A stretch of 9,578 nt of DNA, taken from the NCBI GenBank assembly GCA_946626395.1, contig CAMOUF010000118.1, positions 1 to 9,578 of the forward strand, in the 5' to 3' direction. The notes under the pieces are model-generated. The model did no database searches. It saw nothing but the letters and a program-made list of their open reading frames with translations, and was not told the origin of the DNA. The translations under genes and the position numbers were made by a program. Shown here piece by piece: positions 1-6,205 of the stretch (position 1 is the stretch's first letter; the number at the start of each line of letters is the position of its first letter). The DNA comes from an uncultured Clostridia bacterium (GTDB lineage Bacteria > Bacillota > Clostridia > Christensenellales > Aristaeellaceae).

Positions 1-176
1 CTTTCTCGGAGGGGGACGAAGCGCGGACAGCCGCCGGTGGCGGATGTCCTGTCCGCGCTGAGATCAGCCGAAAAGGAGCAAGCTCCGCATGAAGCGGAGT
101 TGCGACTATTGAGGCTGCGGACCTGGGGGGACCCTCTCTTTGGCATCCAAAGAGAAGGTCCCCCCACAAATTTTTT
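1..176. other. Non-coding leader with nested GC-rich hairpins
   Basis: I see no credible gene here. Three foldable structures follow one another. AGCGCGGACAG near 19-30 pairs with CTGTCCGCGCT near 49-59, enclosing a smaller CCGCC/GGCGG hairpin. GCAAGCTCCGC near 79-89 pairs with GCGGAGTTGC near 95-104 with one bulged base. A third, longer inverted repeat at 124-166 is listed separately. The segment may be the end of a structured RNA or an intergenic repeat that replaced the 5' part of the recombinase gene that follows. The window edge prevents a firm call. Confidence 0.5.
124..176 (+). terminator. Long inverted repeat followed by T6, terminator-like
   Basis: Arms 124-143 and 147-166 are complementary at 19 of 20 positions, with a single C/A mismatch, around a 3-nt loop. 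The run ACAAATTTTTT follows and ends at T176. This has the form of an intrinsic terminator on the plus strand, although the stem is unusually long. It lies exactly at the broken 5' end of the recombinase fragment, so it may instead be one end of an inserted element. A TTG at 140 in this hairpin could nominally open the downstream frame, but no Shine-Dalgarno sequence supports it. Confidence 0.5.
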
Positions 177-778
177 GCATTGAGCTAGAATATGTATACT
201 TTTTCTGTCCAACCGGAAAGAAGCACGGCTGCGTATCTCCGGCAATGGTGAAGGAAAGTGATCTGCTCGGATGTGTTACGGAAAGTCTGAAAGCTCATAT
301 CGAAAATGTGATTTCGCTGGACGGCTTGCTTTCCACCATCAGCCAAGAGCGGCTTAACCGTGAACTGATTCAGGAATACAGTGGGCAAATCGCCAACTGT
401 GAAACGCAACTGACACGAATTGCCTCCTATAAGGGCAGGCTGTATGAGAATCTGGTGAATGGCTGCCTTACTAAAGAGGAATACCTGGGGTTGAAAAAGC
501 AGTATTCAGATGAATATGATGCGCTGCAAGCAGCTATCATGGGCTGGCAGGAAAAGATCACGGAGGTCAAGGAAAACAAAAGTGAGCGCAGTCGTTGGAT
601 CAATCAATTTCGTCAGTTCGAGGGAATGGAAGGAATTGATCGGCGTGCGGTGATTCAATTGATCCGCAGTATCCGCATTGTGAGCAAATAAGAGATCGAA
701 ATCACCTTCAACTATGCTGATGAATATGAAAAAGCCGTGGCGATTTCGACCCAGCTAACAGAAAGGAGGGCAGTCTGA
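177..778 (+). pseudogene. Large serine recombinase, C-terminal fragment with in-frame stop
   Basis: This is the C-terminal part of a large serine recombinase (site-specific integrase or transposase of the clostridial TnpX/phage-integrase type). The frame enters from the upstream hairpin with no proper start. It first shows a degenerate zinc-ribbon signature (EYVYFFCPTGKKHGC), then a long charged coiled-coil region of the kind that follows this domain (LTRIASYKGRLYENLVNGCL, then EYLGLKKQYSDEYDALQ). It ends with the usual core IRSIRIVSK. A TAA at 689-691 then interrupts the frame, and the same frame stays open to TGA 776-778, encoding EIEITFNYADEYEKAVAIST, which is the normal terminal strand of such proteins. 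The resolvase catalytic domain is missing. The gene is therefore broken at both ends of its function. It abuts a second recombinase, as in the tandem recombinase sets of some clostridial mobile elements. Confidence 0.8.
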
Positions 779-779
779 T

Positions 780-1160
780 ATGGCAAGAAAGAGCAGAAAG
801 AATATTGCAATTTGCGAAGCGCCAACACCCAGGATGATGAACGCGCTGCGCACAGCATTTTACATTCGTCTTTCCGTAGAAGACAATCAAGGACGCGGTA
901 ATTCCGTTGACAATCAGCAGCTTGTTCTGCGGGATTATATCGCTGACAGGCCGAAGTTCCTTCTGACCCAGACTTATATTGATAATGGCCTCACAGGGAC
1001 AAACTTCAATCGGCCTGAGTTTCAGCGGATGCTCGCGGATATTGAATCCGGCAGTATCGATTGTGTAATGGTGAAAGATCTTTCGCGCCTGGGCAGGAAT
1101 TTCATTGATACCAGCTATTATATCGAACAATATTTCTTGGCAAATCCATCTCCGGGCTGA
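780..1160 (+). pseudogene. Serine recombinase, N-terminal catalytic fragment
   Basis: This is the N-terminal resolvase domain of a second serine recombinase. The start is ATG 780, with AAAGGAGG at 762-769, and it begins one base after the stop of the upstream recombinase, which indicates an ancestral tandem operon. The nucleophile serine is in FYIRLSVED (Ser32). The NSVDNQ motif is near residues 41-46, DNGLTGTNFNRPEF spans about 68-81, and the arginine-bearing KDLSRLGR spans 99-106. Homology runs through YYIEQYF and then stops. Only LANPSPG follows before a stop, where a full protein would continue for several hundred residues. The DNA-binding zinc ribbon and coiled coil are gone, so site-specific recombination is not expected. 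The break falls near 1134-1145, where another frame opens with unrelated sequence. Confidence 0.85.
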
Positions 1161-1257
1161 AAAAGGCGGCATCCCAGGATATAGAGGAAGTCATCCGCAA
1201 AGAAATATCTTCAAAGTATCAGGAATTGGAGCGAAATCGAAAATTCCTGCGGGGACT
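1134..1257 (+). pseudogene. Unidentified gene fragment
   Basis: Immediately after the recombinase truncation, a different plus-strand frame reads SISGLKKAASQDIEEV, then continues through IRKEISSKYQELERNRKF to about LRGL. This is charged, predicted helical, and has natural amino-acid composition. The frame then runs into the antisense of the RHS fragment, which shows where the sequence joins. There is no start or ribosome binding site. I do not recognise the family. An internal piece of a mobilisation or conjugation gene is possible but unproven. It shows that at least three unrelated gene pieces are joined end to end between 177 and 1829. Confidence 0.4.
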
Positions 1258-1829
1258 GTTGTGGGTTTTTCCGTTTGCAGTGGCGCTGACTTCCGTAACT
1301 CTGCGCAGATTGTCATATGTATAATTGACTGTCTGACCATTAGGATCGATAACAGAGGTCACTGTTCCTTTGTTCGCGTCAGTCACTGTATAGACGGTCT
1401 TACCTCGTGCATCCGTTTGTGTGGCGACATAATTACCGTTGGAGGTATAGCTTGTATTGGCTTGGATAAAGGTTGCCGTTGTAGTATCCGCGTTCTTGAT
1501 CTGAGTCTGAGTCGGATTCCCGTAGCTGTTATAGGTATTGGCTGTGACTGTGCCCAAAGGAGAAATGGATTTCAGCAGCAAATGCTTTTTCTTTTCTGTA
1601 TCGGAAGATAGTATAAGCCCTGCACACGCAGGGAATTGCCTGTCAGGAGCGTATTAGCAGGTGATTGTATAGGCTCAATCGAGGTAAAAGCAAACTGGCT
1701 ATTGTAACCGTTCACCCATTCCGTTGGAACGCTGCCATTCGCCCGTGTGAAATCACTGTTTTGCAGCATATTAAAGTGGTTCAGCGTTAATCCTTCTTCC
1801 AGATGCAAGCAATCAAACCAATAGAGCAT
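1258..1829 (-). pseudogene. RHS/YD-repeat protein fragment, two frames
   Basis: This is an internal piece of a large secreted or wall-associated RHS-repeat protein, a family whose C-termini often carry toxins. Reading on the minus strand, the 5' half (1829 down to about 1620) encodes a module containing LNHFNMLQNSDFTRANGSVP and LTGNSLRVQG, the type of lectin-like domain found between clostridial RHS segments. The 3' half (about 1610 down to 1258) is in another frame and reads TEKKKHLLLKSISPLGTV followed by clear repeats such as DPNGQTVNYTYDNLRRVTEV. The frame change near 1610-1620 is a small deletion or frameshift. There is no genuine start, and the 3' end is cut off where the fragment meets the scrap at 1257. 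It is not functional as it stands. Confidence 0.75.
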
Positions 1830-1848
1830 GCTGAAAACACTATTTATC

Positions 1849-1900
1849 TATTGCCTGTTGCCTGTTGCCTATTGCCTTCTCCGCCTGCTGCCTATTGCCT
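1849..1900 (+). repeat. TTGCCTR heptamer array upstream of capsid gene
   Basis: Imperfect tandem heptamers read TATTGCC, TGTTGCC, TGTTGCC, TATTGCC, then a 9-base spacer unit (TTCTCCGCC), TGCTGCC and TATTGCC. The 7-bp period matches that of the TTATCCC arrays further along, although the unit differs. The two types come close at 3361-3380, where TTATCC is followed by ATTGCC. The array ends about 45 bp before the capsid start. I see no promoter in this stretch. Confidence 0.7.
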
Positions 1901-1945
1901 TTCTCTACCCCTTACCAATCTCTCAAAACGAAAGAAGACAAAACC

Positions 1946-3166
1946 ATGCCTATGACTTTGGAACAGATCCACGATTCCATCCGCACCCAGGGGGAGCGCG
2001 TGACCGACCTTTCTTCCCGCCTGGCCCTGGCCGCCACCCAGGCCAGCCCGGACATGCAGGAAGTGGGAAGATTGCAGGACGAGCTCCAGCGGGAAAACAC
2101 CCGCCTGCAGGCCCTGCGTGACAGCGCCCGCGCCCTGGGCGGCAATCAGGAAACCCAGCTTTCCGCCCAGCCCGCCCGCACCCAGCAGCAGGAAAGGAGC
2201 CTTTCCGATCTGCGTGCGTCCAATGAATACGCCCGGGCCTTTGCCCTGGCGGTGCGCCGGGGCTATACCCCCGATTCCGGCCGGGGCGTGGAAGCCCTGA
2301 ATCCCCTGTACGACGCCCTGACCATCGGCGGCGGCGCCACCCCCGGGGAGGACGGCGGCTTCCTGGTGCCTGAAGCGGTGGACCATTCCATCCATGAGCT
2401 GATGCGCACCCTGAACCCCCTGCGGGACTTCTTCGCCAACGAGCACGTGACCGCGCCCACCGGCTGGCGGGTGACGGACAACGCCCCCACCCAGGGCTTC
2501 ACCGCCGTGAACGAGCTGGCCACCGTGCCCCGGGACGATCAGCCTTCCTTCGCCAAGGTGGCCTATTCCCTCACCAAGTATGGCCTGATCCTGCCCATCT
2601 CCAATGAGCTGGCCGCGGATGAGGTGGCCAACCTGCTGGCCTATATTTCCCGCTGGGCGGCCAAGAAGGAAGTTATCACCGAAAACACCCTGCTCCTGGC
2701 GGCCCTGGCCAGCCTGGACGCCGGCGCGGTGCCCATCACCGCGGGCGAAGAAAACAAGGGGCTCAAAAAGATCCTGAACGTGAGCCTGGACCCCGCCATT
2801 TCCGCCCGGGCCGTGATCCTGACCAACCAGGACGGCTTCAACGTGCTGGACTGCCTGGAGGACGAAAACGGCCGCGCCCTGATGCAGCCCGATCCCACCC
2901 AGCCCACCAGGAAGCTGTTTGCCGGCCATCGGGTGGCCGTGATGAGCAATGCGAGCCTGCCTTCCGCCGCCAGCGCCGCTCCCGTTTACCTGGGCGACGG
3001 CGAACAGTTTGCCACTCTGTTCGAGCGCGCAGCCATGGAAGTGGTGTCCACCCGCATCGGCGGCAACGCCTTCAACAACGATTCTACGGAAATCCGCTTC
3101 ATCAAGCGCATGGGCGTTTCCAAGTTCGATACCGCGGCCATGAAGAAGGCCACCCTCGCTATCTAA
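1946..3166 (+). CDS. Phage major capsid protein, HK97 fold
   Basis: This is the main shell subunit of a tailed-phage capsid. The likely start is ATG 1946 (MPMTLEQIHDS), giving 406 residues. A second in-frame ATG lies 6 bases on, and the upstream GAAAGAAG is only a modest ribosome binding site. Residues 1 to about 65 are a charged heptad-like helical segment, as in the scaffolding or delta domain of HK97-type capsids. A low-complexity QP/TQQQ linker near 70-82 is a plausible maturation cleavage region. The mature fold follows: the family-typical GEDGGFLVPE lies near 135-144, then SLTKYGLILPISNELAAD, and a C-terminal segment with STRIGGNAFNNDSTEIRF. The frame is intact and very GC-rich. The expected upstream neighbours (terminase, portal, protease) are absent, and only fragments and repeats precede it. 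The long antisense frame opposite is a composition artefact. Confidence 0.93.
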   Translation: MPMTLEQIHDSIRTQGERVTDLSSRLALAATQASPDMQEVGRLQDELQRENTRLQALRDSARALGGNQETQLSAQPARTQQQERSLSDLRASNEYARAFALAVRRGYTPDSGRGVEALNPLYDALTIGGGATPGEDGGFLVPEAVDHSIHELMRTLNPLRDFFANEHVTAPTGWRVTDNAPTQGFTAVNELATVPRDDQPSFAKVAYSLTKYGLILPISNELAADEVANLLAYISRWAAKKEVITENTLLLAALASLDAGAVPITAGEENKGLKKILNVSLDPAISARAVILTNQDGFNVLDCLEDENGRALMQPDPTQPTRKLFAGHRVAVMSNASLPSAASAAPVYLGDGEQFATLFERAAMEVVSTRIGGNAFNNDSTEIRFIKRMGVSKFDTAAMKKATLAI

Positions 3167-3197
3167 GACAAGCGGGCAAGGAAGGGACAACTGGGCA

Positions 3198-3376
3198 GGG
3201 ATAAGAAAAGGGATAAGGTATCAGGGATAAGGGATAAGATGAATAGTCAGCCGATTATGGTTTTATCCCTTCCGGCATGGCGTTTGCGAATCATGCCCAG
3301 CGGCTTGCGTTCTGACATAATACCTTATCCCTTATCCTTTATCCCTTATCCCTGTCCCTATCCTTTATCCATTGCC
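3198..3376. repeat. Inverted-repeat intergenic element, copy A (non-coding)
   Basis: The gap between the capsid and connector genes holds GGGATAA-type heptamers at about 3198-3238 and complementary TTATCCC-type heptamers at 3323-3368. AAGGGATAAGGTAT on the left pairs with ATACCTTATCCCTT on the right. The 29-base right arm at 3324-3352 is identical to the right arm of the four-helix-bundle cassette at 6211-6239. Between the arms lies an approximately 85-bp core beginning ATGAATAGTCAGCCGATTAT and including CCGGCATGGCGTTT, which recurs at 4844-4890. In RNA the arms would form one long hairpin ending just before the connector ribosome binding site. No reading frame is evident inside. Confidence 0.85.
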
Positions 3377-3398
3377 TTTGAGAGGAGCGGAGAAAAGT

Positions 3399-3680
3399 AT
3401 GACCGATCTTGAGCGCGCCGAGGCCGTGGAGGAGCTGCGGCGCTGGGAAGGGGAGGAACCGGACGACGAAGAAGCCATGCGCAATCTGGGCGACGCCCTG
3501 GACAGCGCGGAGAGCTATCTTTTGGGCGCCGGGGTGAAAGCCTCTTCCGATCCCCTCCGGAACATGGCCCGGCGGAAGCTGGCCGTTTACTTTTACGAAG
3601 TGCGGGGGCCCAGCAATCAAAACGGGTATCCGGCCTTGCCCCCGGACCTGAACCACCTGGTTTTGAACCTGCGATACTGA
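3399..3680 (+). CDS. Head-tail connector protein, gp6-like
   Basis: This is a small protein that assembles beneath the portal as the adaptor ring joining head to tail. The start ATG 3399 (MTDLERAE) is preceded by AGAGGAG at 3381-3387, giving 93 residues, a normal length for the HK97 gp6/SPP1 gp15 group. The pattern fits the family: an acidic N-terminal helix, a central helix around DALDSAESYLLGAG, and the helix MARRKLAVYFYEVRG, ending in LNHLVLNLRY. No catalytic residues are expected. It comes 232 bp after the capsid gene, with copy A of the inverted-repeat element filling the gap. It is followed 13 bp later by head closure, which is the canonical order. The assignment rests on pattern and gene order rather than a computed match. 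Confidence 0.75.
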   Translation: MTDLERAEAVEELRRWEGEEPDDEEAMRNLGDALDSAESYLLGAGVKASSDPLRNMARRKLAVYFYEVRGPSNQNGYPALPPDLNHLVLNLRY

Positions 3681-3693
3681 GGGAGGGACGGCC

Positions 3694-4017
3694 ATGAACG
3701 CGGGCGCGCTGCGCAGCCGCATCCGGATCTATGCCCCGGAAACCCGGGAAACCCCCGGCGGCTATGTGGAAAGGGACCTTGCCCCCGTCTGGGAATGCCG
3801 CGCCCGGCGCACGGACGCCACCACCCGGGAAATCTGGGAGGCGTCCGCCGCCCAGGCCCGGAACATCGTGAATTTTGAAATCCGCTTCCATGCCGGGATC
3901 AAAACCGGCATGATCGTGCGCTGCGCGGGGGCGGACCATACCATCATCGCCGTGCAGCGGCCGGAGGGCCTGCCCAGGCGCATGATCCTGAAGACCACCC
4001 TGAAAGAGGCGAAGTAA
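3694..4017 (+). CDS. Phage head closure / head-tail joining protein
   Basis: This 107-residue protein resembles the HK97 gp9/SPP1 gp16 stopper family, which seals the filled capsid and docks the tail. It starts at ATG 3694 behind GGGAGG at about 3681-3686. Family-typical features are the N-terminal GALRSRIRIY strand, a turn at TPGGYVERDLAPVWECRAR, the central strand NIVNFEIRF followed by GIKTGMIVRCAGADHTI, and a basic C-terminus. Such proteins are small beta-barrels with no enzymatic motif. It lies between the connector and the next gene with gaps of 13 and 2 bp, so co-translation is likely. GC content and codon use match the other virion genes. Confidence 0.85.
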   Translation: MNAGALRSRIRIYAPETRETPGGYVERDLAPVWECRARRTDATTREIWEASAAQARNIVNFEIRFHAGIKTGMIVRCAGADHTIIAVQRPEGLPRRMILKTTLKEAK

Positions 4018-4019
4018 CC

Positions 4020-4364
4020 GTGCTGAACGTGAAGGACGCGCTTTTCCACGCCCAGGTGCCCGCCTGGCGGGGGGCCTATCGGAAAACCGAGGACTACCCC
4101 GAGCCGCCGGACACCTATTGCGTTTACACCGTTTCCCGCTCCCCGGACTGGGACGCGGACGACCGCCCCACCGCGGAGCGCCTGCGCGCCTTTCTCCACC
4201 TCTACGCCCTGAACGATCCTTCCGAACATCAGCACCGTCTGGAGCAGGAAATGAAGCGCCAGGGCTTTGCCCTTTCCTATGCCACGGACGGCTATGTGGA
4301 AGGCAGCGGGCGCTATGAGGTGCTCAGCGAATGGGAAGCGCTCCTCACTGTTCCCAACTCCTGA
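4020..4364 (+). CDS. Probable tail terminator / tail completion protein
   Basis: This is a 114-residue protein using GTG 4020, two bases after the stop of the head closure gene, with only a weak purine-rich stretch (AAAGAGGCGAAG) upstream. It is therefore probably translated by coupling. The sequence YCVYTVSRSPDWDADDRP is followed by RLRAFLHLYALNDPSEHQ, then an amphipathic helix LEQEMKRQGFALSYA, and GRYEVLSEWEAL at the end. This order (a strand, an aspartate-rich turn, a strand with LHLY, a helix, a final strand) resembles tail terminator proteins of the SPP1 gp17/lambda gpU type, which cap the tail tube. In many siphophages this gene follows the gp10-like gene, whereas here it precedes it. 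The function is inferred from pattern and context. Confidence 0.6.
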   Translation: MLNVKDALFHAQVPAWRGAYRKTEDYPEPPDTYCVYTVSRSPDWDADDRPTAERLRAFLHLYALNDPSEHQHRLEQEMKRQGFALSYATDGYVEGSGRYEVLSEWEALLTVPNS

Positions 4365-4378
4365 AAGGGGGGAGAACG

Positions 4379-4795
4379 TTGAGCATTAACTTTGACTTGA
4401 GCGCCTTTGACCATCTGGATGATACGCTGGCGGAGAAGGCCGCAAGGCTGGAGAATCTGGCGGGCAGCGAAAGCGCCAAGGGCAAGATCAAGGCGGCCTT
4501 GAAGCCCATCACCGACGACGCCAAGGGCCGCATCCACTCCCTGACCGGCCACCTTCGGGACAGCGTGGAAAGCCGGGTGACCACGTATCCGGACGCGCCC
4601 ACCGAGATCGAGGTGGGCATCAGCTACAAGCGCCATAAGCTGGCCCGCCACGCCCACCTGGTGGAGGGCGGCCACGGCGGCCCCCATCCCGCGCCGCCCC
4701 ATCCTTTCTGGGAGCCCGCCGTTCAGGCCCACGGGCAGGAAGCGGCCCAGGCCTTGGAAGACACGATTGGAGAGATGATAGACCAAGTACTCTGA
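4379..4795 (+). CDS. HK97 gp10-like tail/neck protein
   Basis: This 138-residue protein belongs to the HK97-gp10 family, neck or tail-joining components of siphophages. I chose TTG 4379 (LSINFDLSAFD) because the G-rich AAAGGGGGGAG lies directly upstream. An earlier ATG at 4331 would overlap the previous gene and add residues unlike the family. The N-terminal half is helical, with AALKPITDDAKGRIHSLTG as the characteristic segment. The C-terminal half has the family's YKRHKLARHAHLVEGG, then PHPFWEPAVQAHG, and a closing helix. An AT-richer truncated relative occurs at 7573: the first 51 or so residues align without gaps, with about 18 identities by eye. Downstream is a 308-bp gap filled by repeat copies B and C. 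Confidence 0.85.
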   Translation: MSINFDLSAFDHLDDTLAEKAARLENLAGSESAKGKIKAALKPITDDAKGRIHSLTGHLRDSVESRVTTYPDAPTEIEVGISYKRHKLARHAHLVEGGHGGPHPAPPHPFWEPAVQAHGQEAAQALEDTIGEMIDQVL

Positions 4796-4797
4796 AG

Positions 4798-4896
4798 GGG
4801 AAAGGATAAGGGAAAAGAAAAGGGATAAAGGATAAGGGATAAGATGAATAGTCAGCCGATTATGGTTTTATCCCTTACGGCATGACGTTTCATGCT
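4798..4896. repeat. Inverted-repeat intergenic element, copy B (partial)
   Basis: This follows the gp10-like gene. Degenerate AAGGATAAGGGAAAAG is followed by four GGGATAA-type heptamers to 4843, then ATGAATAGTCAGCCGATTAT and the rest of the core. About 40 bp of array and core are identical to copy A. It then reads ACGGCATGACGTTT against CCGGCATGGCGTTT in copy A and breaks off. It has no right-hand TTATCCC arm of its own and is immediately followed by copy C, as if one copy was inserted into or recombined with another. Confidence 0.8.
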
Positions 4897-5064
4897 AAAG
4901 GATAAGGGATAAAGGATAAGGGATAAGGTGAATAGTCGGAACAATAGGGATCTTCCCCTTCCGGCATGGCTGTGTATGATTGAACCCTCCTGCCTTTGTT
5001 CCCCAACAAAATACCTTATCCCTTATCCCTTATCCCTTATCCCTTCCAATGTCCCTTATCCCTT
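4897..5064. repeat. Inverted-repeat intergenic element, copy C (diverged)
   Basis: The left arm 4899-4927 differs from the 29-base left arm of the four-helix-bundle cassette by one base. The core is a diverged version of that in copies A and B (GGTGAATAGTCGGAACAATA, then TTCCGGCATGGC). The right arm begins ATACCTTATCCC at 5011 and continues as TTATCCC heptamers to about 5045, with a further CCCTTATCCC near 5053-5062. The arms would pair into a long stem in RNA. The element ends about 25 bp before the ribosome binding site of the major tail protein. It contains no credible reading frame. Confidence 0.8.
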
Positions 5065-5103
5065 GAAAACCTCCCCTATTTATGAATGAAAGGAGTAAGA
5101 AAA

Positions 5104-5709
5104 ATGGCTGACAATGAAACCGTTCAGGATGAAGTATACAGCCCGATTGGCCTGCGGGACGTGGTGATCGCCAAGCTGCTCACCGACCCCCAGGGCGGCC
5201 AGCCCACCTTCGGCGAGGTGGAGCCTCTGGTGGGCGCCATCGACTTTGACATCACCGATAACTCCGGCGACCCCGACGCCTATTACTATGACGACGGGGA
5301 GCACGACGTGATCAACCCCGACCCCGAGCTGCAGGGCACCATGGAGATGGCGGATATTCCCCCGAAGATGTACGCCAAGCTCCTGGGCCACAAGGTGGAC
5401 CAGAACGGCGTGACCATCCACAACAGCGAGGATAAGCCGCCCTATTACGCCTGGGGCTTTAAATCCGCCAAGTCCAACGGCATGGACCGCTATGTCTGGT
5501 ATTACAAGGGCCGGGCCAAGATGGCCAATGCTAAGCACACCACCAAAAAGGGCAAGGATATCACCCGCCAGTCCACCAAGCTGACCGTGACCTTTGTCAA
5601 GCTCAACTCCACCGGCAACGCCCGGGCCTTTGTGGACGAGGATGAGCCGGATTTCGCCGCCAAGAAAGCGACCTTCTTTAACGCCCCCTATGTGCCCGAA
5701 TTTGCCTGA
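5104..5709 (+). CDS. Phage major tail protein (phi13-type tail tube)
   Basis: This is the subunit that polymerises into the siphophage tail tube. The start ATG 5104 (MADNETVQDE) has AAAGGAG at 5089-5095 and gives 201 residues, standard for the phi13/TP901 major tail family. An upstream ATG at 5086 overlaps that binding site and is unlikely. Family-like features are an N-terminal GLRDVVIAKLL, the strand GAIDFDITD, an acidic loop with AYYYDDGEHD, the central PPKMYAKLLGHKVDQNG segment, and the strands YVWYYKGRAK and KLTVTFVKLNS, ending FFNAPYVPEFA. The gene is intact and GC-rich like the capsid gene. A strong intrinsic terminator follows within 10 bp, a common arrangement that gives high tail-tube expression relative to the genes beyond. 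Confidence 0.9.
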   Translation: MADNETVQDEVYSPIGLRDVVIAKLLTDPQGGQPTFGEVEPLVGAIDFDITDNSGDPDAYYYDDGEHDVINPDPELQGTMEMADIPPKMYAKLLGHKVDQNGVTIHNSEDKPPYYAWGFKSAKSNGMDRYVWYYKGRAKMANAKHTTKKGKDITRQSTKLTVTFVKLNSTGNARAFVDEDEPDFAAKKATFFNAPYVPEFA

Positions 5710-5717
5710 TGAATACG

Positions 5718-5747
5718 AAAAGAGCCTGCATTTGCAGGCTCTTTTCC
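5718..5747 (+). terminator. Intrinsic terminator after major tail gene
   Basis: AAAAGAGCCTGC at 5718-5729 pairs perfectly with GCAGGCTCTTTT at 5734-5745 across a 4-nt ATTT loop. The U-rich end is part of the 3' arm. The A-rich 5' end and symmetry mean it could act in both directions, also limiting read-through from the minus-strand four-helix-bundle gene into the virion genes. Confidence 0.85.
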
Positions 5748-5797
5748 GTGTTTCTGGTTATCTGGAGGGATAAGGGATAAAGGATAAGGGATAAGAT

Positions 5798-6151
5798 TTA
5801 ATGTTTGTTTTGCAAGGATTTCGTGGCCGTGTTCAGCATGCGCTCCAGCTCCCGGCAATCCTGCGTGATGCTTGAATACTCTGCTTGAGAAAGATAATTC
5901 GTTTCGTAAAGAAGGTCGAGCCAATAAAGCGTTTCGGCGCATTCCTTGGCGGATACAAATAGTTTCGCGGTGAAATCAGCTCTGCTGACGGCCCTTGTGG
6001 CTTCGGCGATGTTCGCTCCAATGCTGGTTCCGCTTCTGAGAAGCTGTTTGGATAAAATAAATTCTCTTTTCTCAGATGTTAAGTATTGAAACAGGCGCAC
6101 GATACGAACGGCAAATTTCTTGCTTTTTAACGAAAGAGCACTGTCTCTCAT
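5798..6151 (-). CDS. Four-helix-bundle protein, S23 / 23S-IVS / Avd-like family
   Basis: This 117-residue protein is of the family first known from open frames inside intervening sequences of 23S rRNA genes and related to the Avd accessory protein of diversity-generating retroelements. Members form small, basic, often pentameric four-helix bundles that probably bind nucleic acid; no enzyme activity is known. The start ATG 6151 (MRDSALSLKSKKF) follows AAGAGGAG at 6162-6169. A longer frame from 6205 would run through the promoter. Diagnostic segments are KKFAVRIVRLFQYL (11-24), RSGTSIGANIAEA (39-51) and KECAETLYWLDLLYET (69-84), followed by a fourth helix with CRELERMLNTATKSL. The full family length is present with no frameshift. 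It is far more AT-rich than the flanking phage genes, and it is bracketed by a perfect 30-bp inverted repeat. No reverse transcriptase or template/variable repeat is present in the window. Confidence 0.9.
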   Translation of the reverse strand: MRDSALSLKSKKFAVRIVRLFQYLTSEKREFILSKQLLRSGTSIGANIAEATRAVSRADFTAKLFVSAKECAETLYWLDLLYETNYLSQAEYSSITQDCRELERMLNTATKSLQNKH

Positions 6152-6176
6152 GTCCCCATCATCTCCTCTTGCCCGC

Positions 6177-6205
6177 ATTATATCATCAGGCAAAAGCAAA
6201 AGCAA
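6177..6205 (-). promoter_or_regulatory. Promoter of the four-helix-bundle gene (extended -10)
   Basis: On the minus strand TATAAT (6182-6177) is preceded by TG one base upstream, an extended -10, and by TTGCTT (6205-6200) at a 17-bp spacing. Transcription would start near 6170, giving a very short leader that begins close to the ribosome binding site. The promoter lies entirely inside the inverted repeats, so the cassette carries its own expression signals. Confidence 0.65.

Noticed and set aside
140..691. A complete 183-residue gene starting at TTG 140
   Set aside because: The first residues only translate the inverted repeat and no Shine-Dalgarno sequence precedes it. Recombinase homology begins around 177, and the frame is interrupted at 689-691. 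I treat it as a pseudogene.
708..1172. Minus-strand open frame opposite the second recombinase, and the plus-strand frame at 1105-1611
   Set aside because: Both are antisense to recognisable recombinase or RHS sequence, have no ribosome binding site and show no family features.
1892..3190. A 432-residue minus-strand open frame opposite the capsid gene
   Set aside because: It is Gly/His/Gln-rich low-complexity sequence with no ribosome binding site. It arises from strong GC-rich codon bias in the clearly recognisable capsid gene on the other strand.
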